Counted from the first letter of the stretch, positions 42,064 through 51,162 are shown. The stretch: 64,000 nucleotides of DNA from Streptomyces sp. CB02058 (GCF_001905505.1 NZ_LIPG01000002.1:868001-932000); one strand, 5' to 3'. Notes: generated by a model not told the origin, from the letters alone. Program-made: numbers and translations.

Positions 42064-42216
42064 GGCCAACGGCTCCTTCGTCATCTCGAGGCGCCCTGAC
42101 GGCGTCCCCGGATCCCTTCCATGGTGGCATCCCTCGGCGGTTCCCGTGAAGTGGGCCCACCGGGCGGGGGTGAACGCGGTGTCCGGTGAACGGTGCGCGG
42201 CGCCCGGGTAAAGTCT

Positions 42217-42257
42217 TTCCAATACGAGACGGTTCCGTATTGGAATGCCATTAGAGT
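42217..42257 (+). promoter_or_regulatory. Operator and -10 of the MFS pump gene at 42265
   Basis: TTCCAATACG (42217-42226) and CGTATTGGAA (42236-42245) form a perfect 10-bp inverted repeat with a 9-base centre. A -10-like TAGAGT lies at 42252-42257, 7 bases before the ATG. The repeat covers the -35 position, and the mRNA would be leaderless. The probable repressor is the TetR gene at 43986. Confidence 0.65.
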
Positions 42258-42264
42258 CGTCGCC

Positions 42265-43890
42265 ATGTCCATACCGTCCGGCGTCCCCGCCGCCGCGCCC
42301 CGTGTCCCGGAGGCGGTCCACCGCCGCCGCTGGGTCATCCTCGGCGTCCTCATGTTCAGCCTGCTCATCGTCGTTCTGGACAACTCGATCCTGAACGTCG
42401 CGGTCAAGACGATCGCCAGCCCCGCGCCCACCGGCATCGGCGCCACCCAGAGCGAGCTGGAGTGGGCGATCAACTCCTACACGCTCGTCTTCGCCGGGCT
42501 GCTCTTCACCGCCGGACTGCTGGGCGACCGCATCGGCCGCAAGAAGGTCCTGCTCGCGGGCATCCTCGTCTTCGGCATCGGCTCGGCGCTGGCCGCCCTC
42601 TCCACCTCGCCCGGCGAACTCATCACCTGGCGCGCGCTGATGGGCCTCGGCGCGGCGTTCGTGATGCCCGCCACCCTCGCCGTCCTGATGAACGTCTTCG
42701 AGCGCGACGAGCAGCCCAAGGCCATCGGCATCTGGGCCGGCAGCGTCGGCCTCGGCATCGCGATCGGCCCGATCACCGGCGGGGCGCTCCTGGAGCACTT
42801 CTGGTGGGGCTCGATCTTCCTGGTCAACGTGCCCGTGGTGGTCATCGCGCTCATCGCCATGGCCGTTCTCGTCCCCGACTCCCGCGACCCCGACCCGGGC
42901 CGCGTCGACCCGCTCGGCGTCGTCCTGTCCATCGTCGGCCTGGTCCTGCTGGTCTACGGCATCATCCGCGGCGGCGAGCTGGCCTCCTTCACCGACATCA
43001 CCGTCCTCGCGCCGGTGATCGGCGGGCTGCTGGTGCTGGCGGGCTTCGTGTGGCACGAGAAGCGCAGCAGCCATCCGTCCATCGACATCTCGTACTTCAG
43101 GAAGCCGGCCTTCTCGGCCGCCGTCGCCGCCATCGCGCTGGTCTTCTTCGCGCTGATGGGGGTCACCTTCTTCTCCGCCTTCTACCTCCAGAGCGTGCGC
43201 GGCTACACCGCGCTGGAGTCCGGGCTGCTGATCCTGCCGCTCGCCGTCGCGCAGATGGTCTTCTCGCCGCGCGCCCGGCTGGTCGTGGACCGCTTCGGCG
43301 CCCGCGTGGTCTGCACGGTGGGCATGCTGCTCGTCGCAGGAGGCCTCGCGGCCTTCGCGCTGTTCGACGCGGACACGCCCCTCTGGGTGCTCTGCCTGGT
43401 CTTCTTCGTCCAGGGCACCGGCATGGCGCACATCATGCCGCCGGTCACCGTCGCCGTGATGCAGGCCCTGCCCCGGGAGCGGGCCGGCTCGGGCTCCGCG
43501 ATCAACAACACCTTCCGCCAGGTCGGCGGGGCGCTCGGCATCGCCGTACTGGGCTCGGTGCTCTCCACGGTCTACCGGGGTGACATCGAGGACCACCTCG
43601 GCGACGTGCCCGCCGGTGCGCGGGACGTCGCGGGGGAGTCCATCGAGGCGACCCTCGGCGTCGCGGAGAAGCTGGGCGCGGCGGGCAGGCCGCTGGTCGC
43701 GGCGGCGAACGACGCCTTCATCGGCGCGATGCACGTCACCGCGCTCGGCTCGGCAGCGGTCGCCCTGGTCGGCGCCGCGGTGGTCGCCGCGTTCCTGCCG
43801 GGCCGGCAGCCCGCCCCGGGGGAGTCTCCGGCCGGAACCCGCCCGCCCGAGCAGGTTCCGGCGGCGGGGGAGCCCGCGCACCGGTCCTGA
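42265..43890 (+). CDS. MFS drug exporter, DHA2 (EmrB/QacA) family
   Basis: 541 residues, about 14 membrane segments: [31 protein letters not shown], motif [16 protein letters not shown], motif C region [28 protein letters not shown], and a C-terminal Pro/Ala tail. It should expel a lipophilic compound by proton antiport. ATG 42265 sits 7 bases from a -10 with a palindromic operator over the -35. The TetR gene 95 bases downstream in the same direction is the probable regulator. It diverges from panB. Confidence 0.93.
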   Translation: MSIPSGVPAAAPRVPEAVHRRRWVILGVLMFSLLIVVLDNSILNVAVKTIASPAPTGIGATQSELEWAINSYTLVFAGLLFTAGLLGDRIGRKKVLLAGILVFGIGSALAALSTSPGELITWRALMGLGAAFVMPATLAVLMNVFERDEQPKAIGIWAGSVGLGIAIGPITGGALLEHFWWGSIFLVNVPVVVIALIAMAVLVPDSRDPDPGRVDPLGVVLSIVGLVLLVYGIIRGGELASFTDITVLAPVIGGLLVLAGFVWHEKRSSHPSIDISYFRKPAFSAAVAAIALVFFALMGVTFFSAFYLQSVRGYTALESGLLILPLAVAQMVFSPRARLVVDRFGARVVCTVGMLLVAGGLAAFALFDADTPLWVLCLVFFVQGTGMAHIMPPVTVAVMQALPRERAGSGSAINNTFRQVGGALGIAVLGSVLSTVYRGDIEDHLGDVPAGARDVAGESIEATLGVAEKLGAAGRPLVAAANDAFIGAMHVTALGSAAVALVGAAVVAAFLPGRQPAPGESPAGTRPPEQVPAAGEPAHRS

Positions 43891-43985
43891 ACCCGCCCGC
43901 CGTTCGCCCCGGCCCCCGCCGGTCGGCGAGAATCGGTGGGGACGGCGAGCAGTGAACGCGGACGGCGCAGCGAGAGGCGGCCCAG

Positions 43986-44708
43986 GTGCGGCAGGCGGCA
44001 CAGAACCCGGCGCGGGACCCGGCCGGGGTCCAGGCTGAGGACCCCGGCGAGGGCGCGGAGCCGCCCTGCCAGGAGCCGGAGCCCCGCAGGGGCCGCCCCC
44101 GCAGCGCGGCCGTGGAGCGGGCGATCCTGGACGCGGTCGTCCAGCTGCTGGAGACGGGGGAGACCCTGGACGGCCTGTCCATCGAGCGCATCGCCCGCAC
44201 CGCCGGGGTCGGCAAGGCCACGATCTACCGCCGCTGGAGCGGCAAGGAGGAGCTCTTCGTCGACGTCCTGCGCGACATCGAGCCGCCCGACCCCACCGTC
44301 TCCGGCACCGCCGGCCTGGACGATCTGCGCATCATGCTGGAGTCCATGCGTACGCGCAGTCTCGCCCAGCGTTCCTCCGCCGTCCTGCACAACGTGTTCG
44401 TGCAGATGAAGAAGCACCCGAGGCTCTGGACCGAGTACCAGAGCACCGTCCTGGGCCCGCGCCGCGCCGCCATGCTGGCCGCCGTGCAGCGGGCCGTGGA
44501 CGCGGGGGAACTCCGTGACGACCTCGACGTGGAGCTCATGAACGACCTCTTCCTGGGGCCCATGCTCGTACGCACCGTCCACCGCCCCGATGCCGCGCTT
44601 CCGGAGGACCTCGCCGACCGCATCATCGCCACCCTTCTCCAGGGTCTCGCGCCACGGCCGGCGAAACCGCAGGTCACAGCCGGGGAACCGACGACCGCCC
44701 CTGTGTGA
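43986..44708 (+). CDS. TetR/AcrR family repressor (of the preceding pump)
   Basis: 240 residues from GTG 43986. A disordered Pro/Glu lead of about 35 residues precedes the HTH: AILDAVVQLLETGETLDGLSIERIARTAGVGKATIYRRWSGKEELFVDVL. The C-terminal domain includes MKKHPRLWTEYQSTVLGPRRAAMLAAVQRAVDAGELRDDLD and MLVRTV, the TetR_C_11-like pattern. It follows the MFS gene in the same direction; the palindrome upstream of that gene is the probable operator. Confidence 0.9.
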   Translation: MRQAAQNPARDPAGVQAEDPGEGAEPPCQEPEPRRGRPRSAAVERAILDAVVQLLETGETLDGLSIERIARTAGVGKATIYRRWSGKEELFVDVLRDIEPPDPTVSGTAGLDDLRIMLESMRTRSLAQRSSAVLHNVFVQMKKHPRLWTEYQSTVLGPRRAAMLAAVQRAVDAGELRDDLDVELMNDLFLGPMLVRTVHRPDAALPEDLADRIIATLLQGLAPRPAKPQVTAGEPTTAPV

Positions 44709-44875
44709 TCGTTCTGTCACAAGCCTCACAACCACCCGTTCCGCCGGAACCCGGCGCGGTGCCTGTGTCGTCCTGATGGCAGTACGGCCGTCGTCGACGG
44801 CGGGAATGGCGCCACCCATCGCCTAGGGTCGTGAGGCGCGGTGATGTGTACGGCAAGGCAGTGAGGACGAGCGCA

Positions 44876-45898
44876 ATGGTGCAGGCGTACAGGGCGGACA
44901 CCGAGAACGCCGGCGCGGGTCCGCAGCCGGACTCACGCCTCCAGGCCCTGCGCCGCAGACTGGCCTCCGACCGGGGTATCTGGCGGCGGGGCATCGTCCT
45001 GGCGCTCTGCTCCGTCCTGCTGACGCTCGTGATGGTCCTCCACGCGGACATCCCGAACGCCATCGGCAACCTGGGCAGCCTCATCGAGACCTTCCTGCCG
45101 TGGTTCGGCCTGCTCGTGCCCGTGCTGCTGGTCCTGGGCCTGCTCCGGCGCTCCGCCACCGCGGTGATCGCCCTGATCCTGCCGGTCGCGGTCTGGCTCA
45201 ACCTCTTCGGCGGCCTCCTCTTCGCCGACAAGTCGGGCAGCGGGGGCGACCTCACCGTCGCCACGCACAACGTCAACGCGGGCAACCCCGACCCCGCGGG
45301 CACCGCCCAGCAGGTGGCCGGTTCCGGCGCGGACGTCGTGGCCCTCCAGGAACTGCCCGGCGGCAAGGTCGCGGCGTACGAGGACGCGCTCGCCGACCGC
45401 TATCCGTACCACTCCGTCCAGGGCACCGTCGGTCTCTGGAGCAAGTACCCGGTGACCGACTCCAAGCCCGTCGACATCAAGCTGGGCTGGACCCGGGCCA
45501 TGCGCGCCACGGTCACCACCCCCGAGGGCCGGGTCAAGGTGTACGTCGCGCACCTCCCCTCCGTGCGGGTCAAGCTGAACGCGGGCTTCACGGCCAACCA
45601 GCGCGACGACAGCGCGGACGCGCTCGGCGAGGCCATCGCCGACGAACCGCTGGAGCGGGTGGTCCTGCTCGGCGATCTGAACGGCACGATGAACGACCGC
45701 TCGCTGAACGCCGTCACCGCCCAGATGCGCTCCACCCAGGGCGCGGCGGGCGACGGCTTCGGCTTCAGCTGGCCGGCGTCCTTCCCCATGGCCCGGATCG
45801 ACCAGATCATGGTGCGCGGCGTCGAACCCCTCGCCTCCTGGACCCTCCCCGCCACGGACAGCGACCACCTTCCGATCGCCGCCCGCGTGGAGCTCTGA
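44876..45898 (+). CDS. Membrane-anchored endonuclease/exonuclease/phosphatase (EEP) family protein
   Basis: 340 residues from ATG 44876 (GAGGAC upstream; TAGGGT at 44825-44830 is a likely -10). Three N-terminal membrane segments, GIVLALCSVLLTLVMVLHADI, FGLLVPVLLVLGLLRRSAT and AVIALILPVAVWLNLFGG, are followed by an outward EEP domain: VATHNVNAGNPDP, VVALQELPGG (metal Glu), KVYVAHLPSV (His), LLGDLNGTMNDR (Asp/Asn) and the C-terminal DSDHLPIAARV (Asp-His). The catalytic set is complete. It should hydrolyse phosphodiesters or phospholipid head groups outside the cell. Confidence 0.9.
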   Translation: MVQAYRADTENAGAGPQPDSRLQALRRRLASDRGIWRRGIVLALCSVLLTLVMVLHADIPNAIGNLGSLIETFLPWFGLLVPVLLVLGLLRRSATAVIALILPVAVWLNLFGGLLFADKSGSGGDLTVATHNVNAGNPDPAGTAQQVAGSGADVVALQELPGGKVAAYEDALADRYPYHSVQGTVGLWSKYPVTDSKPVDIKLGWTRAMRATVTTPEGRVKVYVAHLPSVRVKLNAGFTANQRDDSADALGEAIADEPLERVVLLGDLNGTMNDRSLNAVTAQMRSTQGAAGDGFGFSWPASFPMARIDQIMVRGVEPLASWTLPATDSDHLPIAARVEL

Positions 45899-46204
45899 GC
45901 GAGCGGGTACGCTCCCTCCCATGTCCAGCCCCGAGTCCGACAGACTCCGGCCGCCGGTTCGCCGGTGGCCGGTCACCGACGCCGCAAGCCTCTGACCCCC
46001 GTGGTCACCGGGCTTCCCCCGTCGCGCCGTCCGTCACCGCGGGACCGTTGCCGGCGGTGCGGGCCGACTCTCGTGTCCCGTGCGGACACCGGACATTCCA
46101 CCGCGTTGCCGTCCCCGCGCCCAGGCGCGTGACGACGGGCGCGGCCCGCATCCCCGTACACCGCTCGTTCCTCCGACGGTTCCGTACAAGGGGTTCCTTC
46201 TCTC
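45899..46204 (+). other. 306-base non-coding leader upstream of the CmlR-like pump
   Basis: No larger gene fits here. The stretch holds a -10-like TACGCT (45908-45913), a possible leader ORF (45921-45995), a small hairpin GTGTCC (46073-46078) / GGACAC (46084-46089), and repeated CCGTACA (near 46156 and 46187). No good ribosome site precedes ATG 46205. Long leaders with short ORFs are typical of genes controlled by ribosome-dependent attenuation in response to translation inhibitors. Whether that happens here is inference. Confidence 0.5.
45921..45995 (+). CDS. Possible leader peptide (24 aa) of the CmlR-like pump gene
   Basis: ATG 45921 to TGA 45993-45995 encodes MSSPESDRLRPPVRRWPVTDAASL. 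The ATG lies 7 bases after a -10-like TACGCT, so the mRNA would be leaderless and translated from its first bases. The Arg/Pro-rich sequence could stall ribosomes. The pump starts 209 bases further on. Too short for codon statistics; an alternative is a chance ORF. Confidence 0.35.
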   Translation: MSSPESDRLRPPVRRWPVTDAASL

Positions 46205-47386
46205 ATGCCATTCGCCGTGTACGTGCTCGGGCTGGCGGTCTTCGCCCAGGGCACATCGGAATTCATGCTGTCCGGCCTGCTCTCCGGCATCGCCGGTGAC
46301 CTGGACGTCTCGCTGGGCGCCGCGGGCCTGTTGACCTCGGCCTTCGCCGTCGGGATGGTGGTCGGCGCGCCGCTCACCGCCCTGGCGGGCCGCACCTGGC
46401 CCCGGCGCCGGGCGCTGCTGTTCTTCCTCGGGGTCTTCGTCGCCGTCCATGTCGCCGGCGCGCTGACCTCCAGCTATACCGTGCTGCTCGCCACCCGGGT
46501 CGCCGGGGCGCTGGCCAACGCGGGCTTCTGGGCGGTGGCGCTGGTCACCGCACTGGCCCTGGCGGGCCCCGAGCGGCGGGCCCGGGCCACCGCCGTGGTC
46601 GTCGGCGGGGTCACCGTCGCCTGCGTGGTGGGCGTCCCCGCCGGGGCGGTGCTCGGCGAACTCTGGGGCTGGCGCTCGGCGTTCTGGGCCGTGGCCCTCG
46701 TCTCCGTACCGGCCGCCGTCGCCCTGCTCGTCGCCGTCCCGGGAGGCCGCCCCGAGGACGCGCGGCGGGTGAGCGCGCGAAGCGAACTGGCCGCCCTGGC
46801 CCGGCCGCGGCTGGTGCTGACCCTGCTGGTGATGGCGCTCGTGCAGGGGGCGACCTTCTGCGCCTTCTCCTATCTGGAGCCCCTGGTCACCCGGGTCACC
46901 GGCTTCGGCGCGGGCTGGGTGCCGGTGGTCCTCGCGCTGTTCGGCGTCGGCTCGTTCGTGGGCGTCACGCTGGCGGGACGCCTGGCCGACACCCGGCCGG
47001 GCGTGGTCGTCGGATGCGGCATGGCGGCACTGACGGCGGGCTGGGCGGCGCTCGCGCTGGCCGCGGCCCACCCGGTGGCCGCCCTCGTCCTCGTGCTGCT
47101 CCAGGGGGCGCTCGCCTTCGGTACGGGAACGGCGTTGATCACCAGGGTCTTCCAACTGGCCCCCGACGCGCCCACGATGGCCGGTTCCTTCGCGACGGCC
47201 GCCTTCAACGTGGGTGCGGCGGCGGGCCCTTGGCTGGGCGGCCTGGCCCTCGGCGCGGGTCTCGGCTTCCGCGCACCGGTCTGGGTGAGCGCCCTGCTGA
47301 TGTGCCTGGCCCTCGCGGGTGCGGGGGTGCTCGCGGCGGTGCCCGCCGCGGCGGGTACTCCCCGCCTCCCGGTGCCGGAGCGGTGA
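46205..47386 (+). CDS. cmlR: MFS exporter, CmlR/Cmx-like (chloramphenicol efflux family)
   Basis: 393 residues, 12 membrane segments. The start PFAVYVLGLAVFAQGTSEFMLSGLLSGIAGDLDVSLGAAGLLTSAFAVGMVVGAPLTALAGR matches my memory of Streptomyces CmlR and corynebacterial Cmx almost residue for residue. The second half keeps LALFGVGSFVGVTLAGRLADTRPG and the ATAAFNVGAAAGPWLGG segment. The family exports chloramphenicol, and resistance is expected but not proven here. It is the first of three neighbouring MFS genes; the next, in the same direction, starts after 218 bases. Confidence 0.88.
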   Translation: MPFAVYVLGLAVFAQGTSEFMLSGLLSGIAGDLDVSLGAAGLLTSAFAVGMVVGAPLTALAGRTWPRRRALLFFLGVFVAVHVAGALTSSYTVLLATRVAGALANAGFWAVALVTALALAGPERRARATAVVVGGVTVACVVGVPAGAVLGELWGWRSAFWAVALVSVPAAVALLVAVPGGRPEDARRVSARSELAALARPRLVLTLLVMALVQGATFCAFSYLEPLVTRVTGFGAGWVPVVLALFGVGSFVGVTLAGRLADTRPGVVVGCGMAALTAGWAALALAAAHPVAALVLVLLQGALAFGTGTALITRVFQLAPDAPTMAGSFATAAFNVGAAAGPWLGGLALGAGLGFRAPVWVSALLMCLALAGAGVLAAVPAAAGTPRLPVPER

Positions 47387-47496
47387 CGGCGAACCGGTCC
47401 CGGGAGGCGGCGGAGCGGCCGAGTGATGCCCACATCACACCCCGCCGCAACGGCTTGTTCACGTCCGGGCATAAAACGTCTGAGAGACTTTGTTCC

Positions 47497-47516
47497 GACG
47501 GGATACATAACCCGTC
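47497..47516. promoter_or_regulatory. Inverted repeat upstream of the MFS gene at 47605
   Basis: GACGGG (47497-47502) and CCCGTC (47511-47516) flank ATACATAA, an A+T-rich centre that could hold a -10 (TACATA). It lies 89 bases before the ATG. Short arms keep confidence low. Confidence 0.3.
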
Positions 47517-47604
47517 CCGGCAAAGAAGCCGACGCTCCCGCACACACACCGCTGCCACCCGGCCTCCACGGCCCGGGCGGCCCCCTGCCCGAAAGGTCAC
47601 TTCC

Positions 47605-48825
47605 ATGCCCCTGGCCCTGCTCGCCCTCGCTGTGAGCGCCTTCGGCATCGGCACCACCGAGTTCGTGATGATGGGCCTGCTGCCCAATGTCGCGGACGAT
47701 CTGGGAACGTCCGTACCCACCGCCGGTTATCTCGTCTCGGCGTACGCGATCGGCGTCGTCCTCGGTGCCCCGCTGCTCACCGGCCTCGGCTCCAGGATCC
47801 CGCGCAAGCGGATGCTCCTGCTGCTGATGGCCGTCTTCACCATCGGCAACCTCGCCTCCGCGTTCGCCCCCGACTTCGGCTGGCTGCTCGCGGGCCGCGT
47901 CCTGGCCGGGCTCCCGCACGGCGCCTTCTTCGGCGTCGGCGCGGTCGTCGCCGCCCGCCTCGTGCCGGACGGCCGCCAGGCCCGGGCCGTCGCCACGATG
48001 TTCCTCGGCCTGACCGTGGCCAACATCGTCGGCGTACCGGCGGCCACCCTGCTCGGACAGCACCTCGGCTGGCGCGCCACCTTCATGGTGGTCGCGGTGA
48101 TCGGGCTCGGCGCGATGGCCGCGCTCGCCCGTCTGGTGCCGCAGATCCCCGTCGAGGCGCACCAGAACGTACGCCGCGAACTGAGCGCGCTCGGCAACCG
48201 TCAGGTCGTGCTCGGCCTGCTCACCGCCGTCCTCGGCTTCGCGGGTGTCTTCGCCGTCTACTCCTACCTCTCGTCCATGACGACCGAGGCGATGGGCTTC
48301 GGCGAGTCCTCCGTGACGCTCGTCCTCGCGCTCTTCGGCATCGGGATGACACTCGGCGCCCTGGCGGCGGGACCGCTGACCGACCGCGCGCTGCGGCCCA
48401 CGCTCTACGGTTCGCTGGGGGCCCTGGCCGTCGTCCTGGTCGTCTTCCCCTTCACCGTGCATGTGCAGTGGGCGGCGCTGGTCATGGTGGTGCTGCTCGG
48501 CGGCATCGGCTTCATGACCACCACCCCGCTCCAGATGCTCGTGATGAACAAGGCGAAGGACGCCCCGACGCTCGCCTCCGCCTCCAACCACTCCGCCTTC
48601 AACCTCGCCAACGCGGGCGGGGCCTGGCTCGGCGGGGTCGCCATCTCGGCGGGCTGGGGCTGGACCTCACCGGCCCTGGTCGGCGCGGTCCTGGCCGTCG
48701 CCGGTCTCGCCGTGGCGGTCACGGCGGGCTTCCTGGACCGGACCCCCGGCGCCTCGCGCGTCGTGGCGTCCGGCACCAAGGCCGAGACGCGCGAACCGGT
48801 CGCGGCCCGCTCGTACGAGGGCTGA
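47605..48825 (+). CDS. MFS exporter, DHA1 (AraJ-like) family
   Basis: 406 residues, 12 membrane segments. Start PLALLALAVSAFGIGTTEFVMMGLLPNVADDLGTSVPTAGYLVSAYAIGVVLGAPLLTGLGSRIPRKRMLLLL contains motif D/A of the DHA1 group. NHSAFNLANAGGAWLGG lies in helix 11. GAAAGG precedes ATG 47605. It is related in sequence to the CmlR-like pump just upstream (GTSEF/GTTEF and SAFAVG/SAYAIG at equal positions), so the two may be old duplicates. Substrate unknown. A strong bidirectional hairpin follows. Confidence 0.9.
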   Translation: MPLALLALAVSAFGIGTTEFVMMGLLPNVADDLGTSVPTAGYLVSAYAIGVVLGAPLLTGLGSRIPRKRMLLLLMAVFTIGNLASAFAPDFGWLLAGRVLAGLPHGAFFGVGAVVAARLVPDGRQARAVATMFLGLTVANIVGVPAATLLGQHLGWRATFMVVAVIGLGAMAALARLVPQIPVEAHQNVRRELSALGNRQVVLGLLTAVLGFAGVFAVYSYLSSMTTEAMGFGESSVTLVLALFGIGMTLGALAAGPLTDRALRPTLYGSLGALAVVLVVFPFTVHVQWAALVMVVLLGGIGFMTTTPLQMLVMNKAKDAPTLASASNHSAFNLANAGGAWLGGVAISAGWGWTSPALVGAVLAVAGLAVAVTAGFLDRTPGASRVVASGTKAETREPVAARSYEG

Positions 48826-48832
48826 CGCGCCA

Positions 48833-48881
48833 CGAGGCCGGGCCGGCGGAGAGCACGCATGCTCCCGCCGGCCCGGCCTCG
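48833..48881. terminator. Strong bidirectional terminator between convergent MFS genes
   Basis: Perfect 17-bp arms CGAGGCCGGGCCGGCGG (48833-48849) and CCGCCGGCCCGGCCTCG (48865-48881); the 15-base loop holds a further 5-bp pairing GAGCA/TGCTC. It starts 8 bases after the plus-strand stop and lies 62 bases from the minus-strand gene end. Confidence 0.8.
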
Positions 48882-48942
48882 CGCTGCTCCCGCCGGTTCG
48901 CCTTCGTGCCGCGCCCCCGGTCCGGCGGCTCCGTGGAGGCCG

Positions 48943-50145
48943 TCACGTCCCCGCCGGCCCGGCCTCGTGCGGCTCCCGGCGACGCGGGCGCAGCCAGGCC
49001 GCCGTGGCCAGTCCCACCAGTGCCGCGGCGGGCAGCAGCAGCCGGACGTCCACCACGGCGACCAGTCCCGCGCCGCCCGCCAGCGCCATCGCGTTGGGCG
49101 CCGTCATCAGCGAGTTGGCCGCCGCCGCGGTGCGGCCGAGCACCGCGGCCGGGGTCTCCCGCTGCACCGCGGTCATCGCGGCGATGAGCACGCACGGCAG
49201 GCCCGCGCCGATGGCCGTGCTTGCCGCGAGCGCCACCAGGTCCCCGCCCAGCCCCCGTGCCCCCACCGCCAGGGCGAACACCGTGGTCCCCGCCGCCGCG
49301 AACGCGCGTTCCGGCATCCGCCGCAGCAGGGGGCCCGCCAGCAGCCCGACCGCCACGGAGCCGGCGCCCTGGAAGGCGTACAACACCCCGGCGTACGCCG
49401 GTGGACGGTCCAGGGTCTCGTCCACGACGGCGTACACGGCAGCCCCGTTGACCCCCGCGAGCAGCATCGTCAGCGCTCCGGCGTACACCAGCGGCCTCAG
49501 GACCGGCGAGCCGCGCAGCAGGCGTATCCCCGCCGCCGTGCCGCCCCGCCGTGCCGTCCCCCTGTCCCGGGCCGGCTCCCGTACCCGCAGACGGGCGAAG
49601 ACCAGGGCGGCCAAGGCGAACGTCGCCGCGTCCAGCGCCACCACCGGGCCCGCGCCGTACCGGGTGAACAGGCCGGCGCCCGCCAGGGGCGCGAGCAGTT
49701 TCATGCCCTCGTTCGCCGTCGTACGCAGCCCGTTGAAGTCCCCCAGCAGCCGGGCGTCGACCGCCTGTGCGACCAGGGCCGCCTCCGCCGCGTCCAGGAG
49801 GACACCGCTCGCGCCGTACACGACGAGGACGGCGAAGAGCGCGCTGATCCGGTGGCCCGGGCCGACGAGGAGCAGCGAGCCCACCAGGCCCGCCATCACC
49901 AGGTTCACCACGACCAGCAGGAGCCTGCGCGGCACCCGGTCGGCGACCGCTCCGATGGCGGGGCCCGCCAGGACCGGCGCCCACATCGCGCACACCGTCA
50001 GGGCGGCCAGACTGTCCGACCCGGTCGCCGACTTGACCCAGATCCCGGCGGTCAGCCACATCGCGGACGTACCGAAGCCGGACACGAGCAGCCCGGTGAG
50101 GCAGAGCAGAGCCGTCCGGTCCCGTACCACCGCGCCCAACGCCAT
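48943..50145 (-). CDS. MFS exporter, EntS-like (MFS_3) family
   Basis: 400 residues from ATG 50145. Membrane part starts FLCLTGLLVSGFGTSAMWLTAGIWVKSATGSDSLAALTVCAMWAPVLAGPAIGAVADRVPRRLLLVV with motif A VADRVPRR. LLDAAEAALVAQAVDARLLGDFNGLRTTANEGMKLLAPLAGAGLF is characteristic of the MFS_3/EntS group, which exports siderophores or macrolides. In this family the ADRVPRR loop is followed by long even-numbered helices as seen here. It converges on the DHA1 pump and starts 127 bases beyond the end of the aldo/keto reductase gene on the same strand. Confidence 0.88.
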   Translation of the reverse strand: MALGAVVRDRTALLCLTGLLVSGFGTSAMWLTAGIWVKSATGSDSLAALTVCAMWAPVLAGPAIGAVADRVPRRLLLVVVNLVMAGLVGSLLLVGPGHRISALFAVLVVYGASGVLLDAAEAALVAQAVDARLLGDFNGLRTTANEGMKLLAPLAGAGLFTRYGAGPVVALDAATFALAALVFARLRVREPARDRGTARRGGTAAGIRLLRGSPVLRPLVYAGALTMLLAGVNGAAVYAVVDETLDRPPAYAGVLYAFQGAGSVAVGLLAGPLLRRMPERAFAAAGTTVFALAVGARGLGGDLVALAASTAIGAGLPCVLIAAMTAVQRETPAAVLGRTAAAANSLMTAPNAMALAGGAGLVAVVDVRLLLPAAALVGLATAAWLRPRRREPHEAGPAGT

Positions 50146-50272
50146 CCCGTGCCCCCGCCGTCCACCACCCGCGCCCCGGCCGGGCGCTCCGGCGGCCCAT
50201 GCTGACGACTGAGGCGGGGCGGCGGCATCGGGCAGATGCCCTATCCGGGCCCGGAGCCTCGCGGGCGGCCGG

Positions 50273-51130
50273 TCAGCCGCGCAGGGTGGCCAGGTCCGCG
50301 TCGCCGAGGACGAGCGTGCCCGCCGCGAGGTTCTCCTCCAGATGAGCGAGGGAGCCGGTGCCCGGAATCGCCAGCACCGCGGGGGACGACGCCAGCAGCG
50401 CGGCGAGCGCGACCTGCGCCGGGGTCGCGCCGAGGCGTGCCGCGACCTTGCCGAGCCGCTCGCCGCCCAGTGGGGCGGGGTCCACTCCTCCGCCGAGCGG
50501 GAAGTACGGCACGAACGCGATCCCCGCCCTCTCGCACTCCGTGAGCAGCCCAGGGGCATCGGGGTGCTTGTTCTGCACCGCCGCGACGGGCGCGATCCGC
50601 CTGGCCTCCGCGAGCTGGGCGGCGTCGACGTTGCTGACGCCCAGGTGACGGATCAGCCCCTCCTCGCGGAGTCCGGCCAGCACCGCGAACCGTTCCGCGA
50701 TCGACGCGCCGCCCGGCCCGGTCATCCCGCCCACCCGCAGGTACACGAGGTCGAGCCGGTCCAGCCCCAGCGCGCGCAGATCCGCCTCGACCAGCCCGCG
50801 CAGCTGGTCCGGGGCCGCCTCCCCGCTCGGCGGGCCGGTCGGGCCGCGCAGCGGTCCCACCTTCGTCGCGACGACCAGGTCCTCGCGGTAGGGGGTCAGT
50901 GCCTCGCGGATCAGCTCGTTGGCCTGTACCGCACCTCTGCTGTAGAAGCCGGCCGTGTCGATGTGGTTCACGCCCAGTTCCACGGCCCGCCGGAGCACGG
51001 CGATGCCGGTCTCCGGGTCGCGCGGCGGGCCGTCGAAGGTGCCCGCCGCAAGGCGCATCGCGCCGAAGCCGAGCCGGTTGATGGTCTGTTCGCCGCCGAG
51101 CGCGAACGTCCTGGTCGTCATGGGGACCAT
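50273..51130 (-). CDS. Aldo/keto reductase with Arg in place of the catalytic His
   Basis: 285 residues from ATG 51130 (GGGGAGG 8 bases upstream; ATG 51121 is also possible). AKR tetrad: Asp and Tyr in HIDTAGFYSRG, Lys in VVATKVGP, but the strand that normally ends LxxLH reads DLVYLRVGG, with Arg132 where His is expected. IRHLGVSNVDAAQLAEA and VLAIPGTGSLAHLEENLAAG are typical NADPH-barrel ends. Some AKR subgroups tolerate this change, which affects proton transfer. It diverges from the HTH regulator, with repeated GCTGCCAGAC sites between them. Confidence 0.88.
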   Translation of the reverse strand: MVPMTTRTFALGGEQTINRLGFGAMRLAAGTFDGPPRDPETGIAVLRRAVELGVNHIDTAGFYSRGAVQANELIREALTPYREDLVVATKVGPLRGPTGPPSGEAAPDQLRGLVEADLRALGLDRLDLVYLRVGGMTGPGGASIAERFAVLAGLREEGLIRHLGVSNVDAAQLAEARRIAPVAAVQNKHPDAPGLLTECERAGIAFVPYFPLGGGVDPAPLGGERLGKVAARLGATPAQVALAALLASSPAVLAIPGTGSLAHLEENLAAGTLVLGDADLATLRG

Positions 51131-51162
51131 GGTGTCCGCCTCCCCGAGGCCCGGCGAGCTCG

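Noticed and set aside
41179..44001. 940-codon minus-strand frame extending panB upstream
   Set aside because: PanB begins at ATG 42063 with a ribosome site; the upstream portion is antisense to an MFS gene.
44704..44721. TGTGA-N8-TCACA palindrome after the TetR gene
   Set aside because: The spacer is longer than in CRP sites, and part of it is the TetR coding end; too weak to call.
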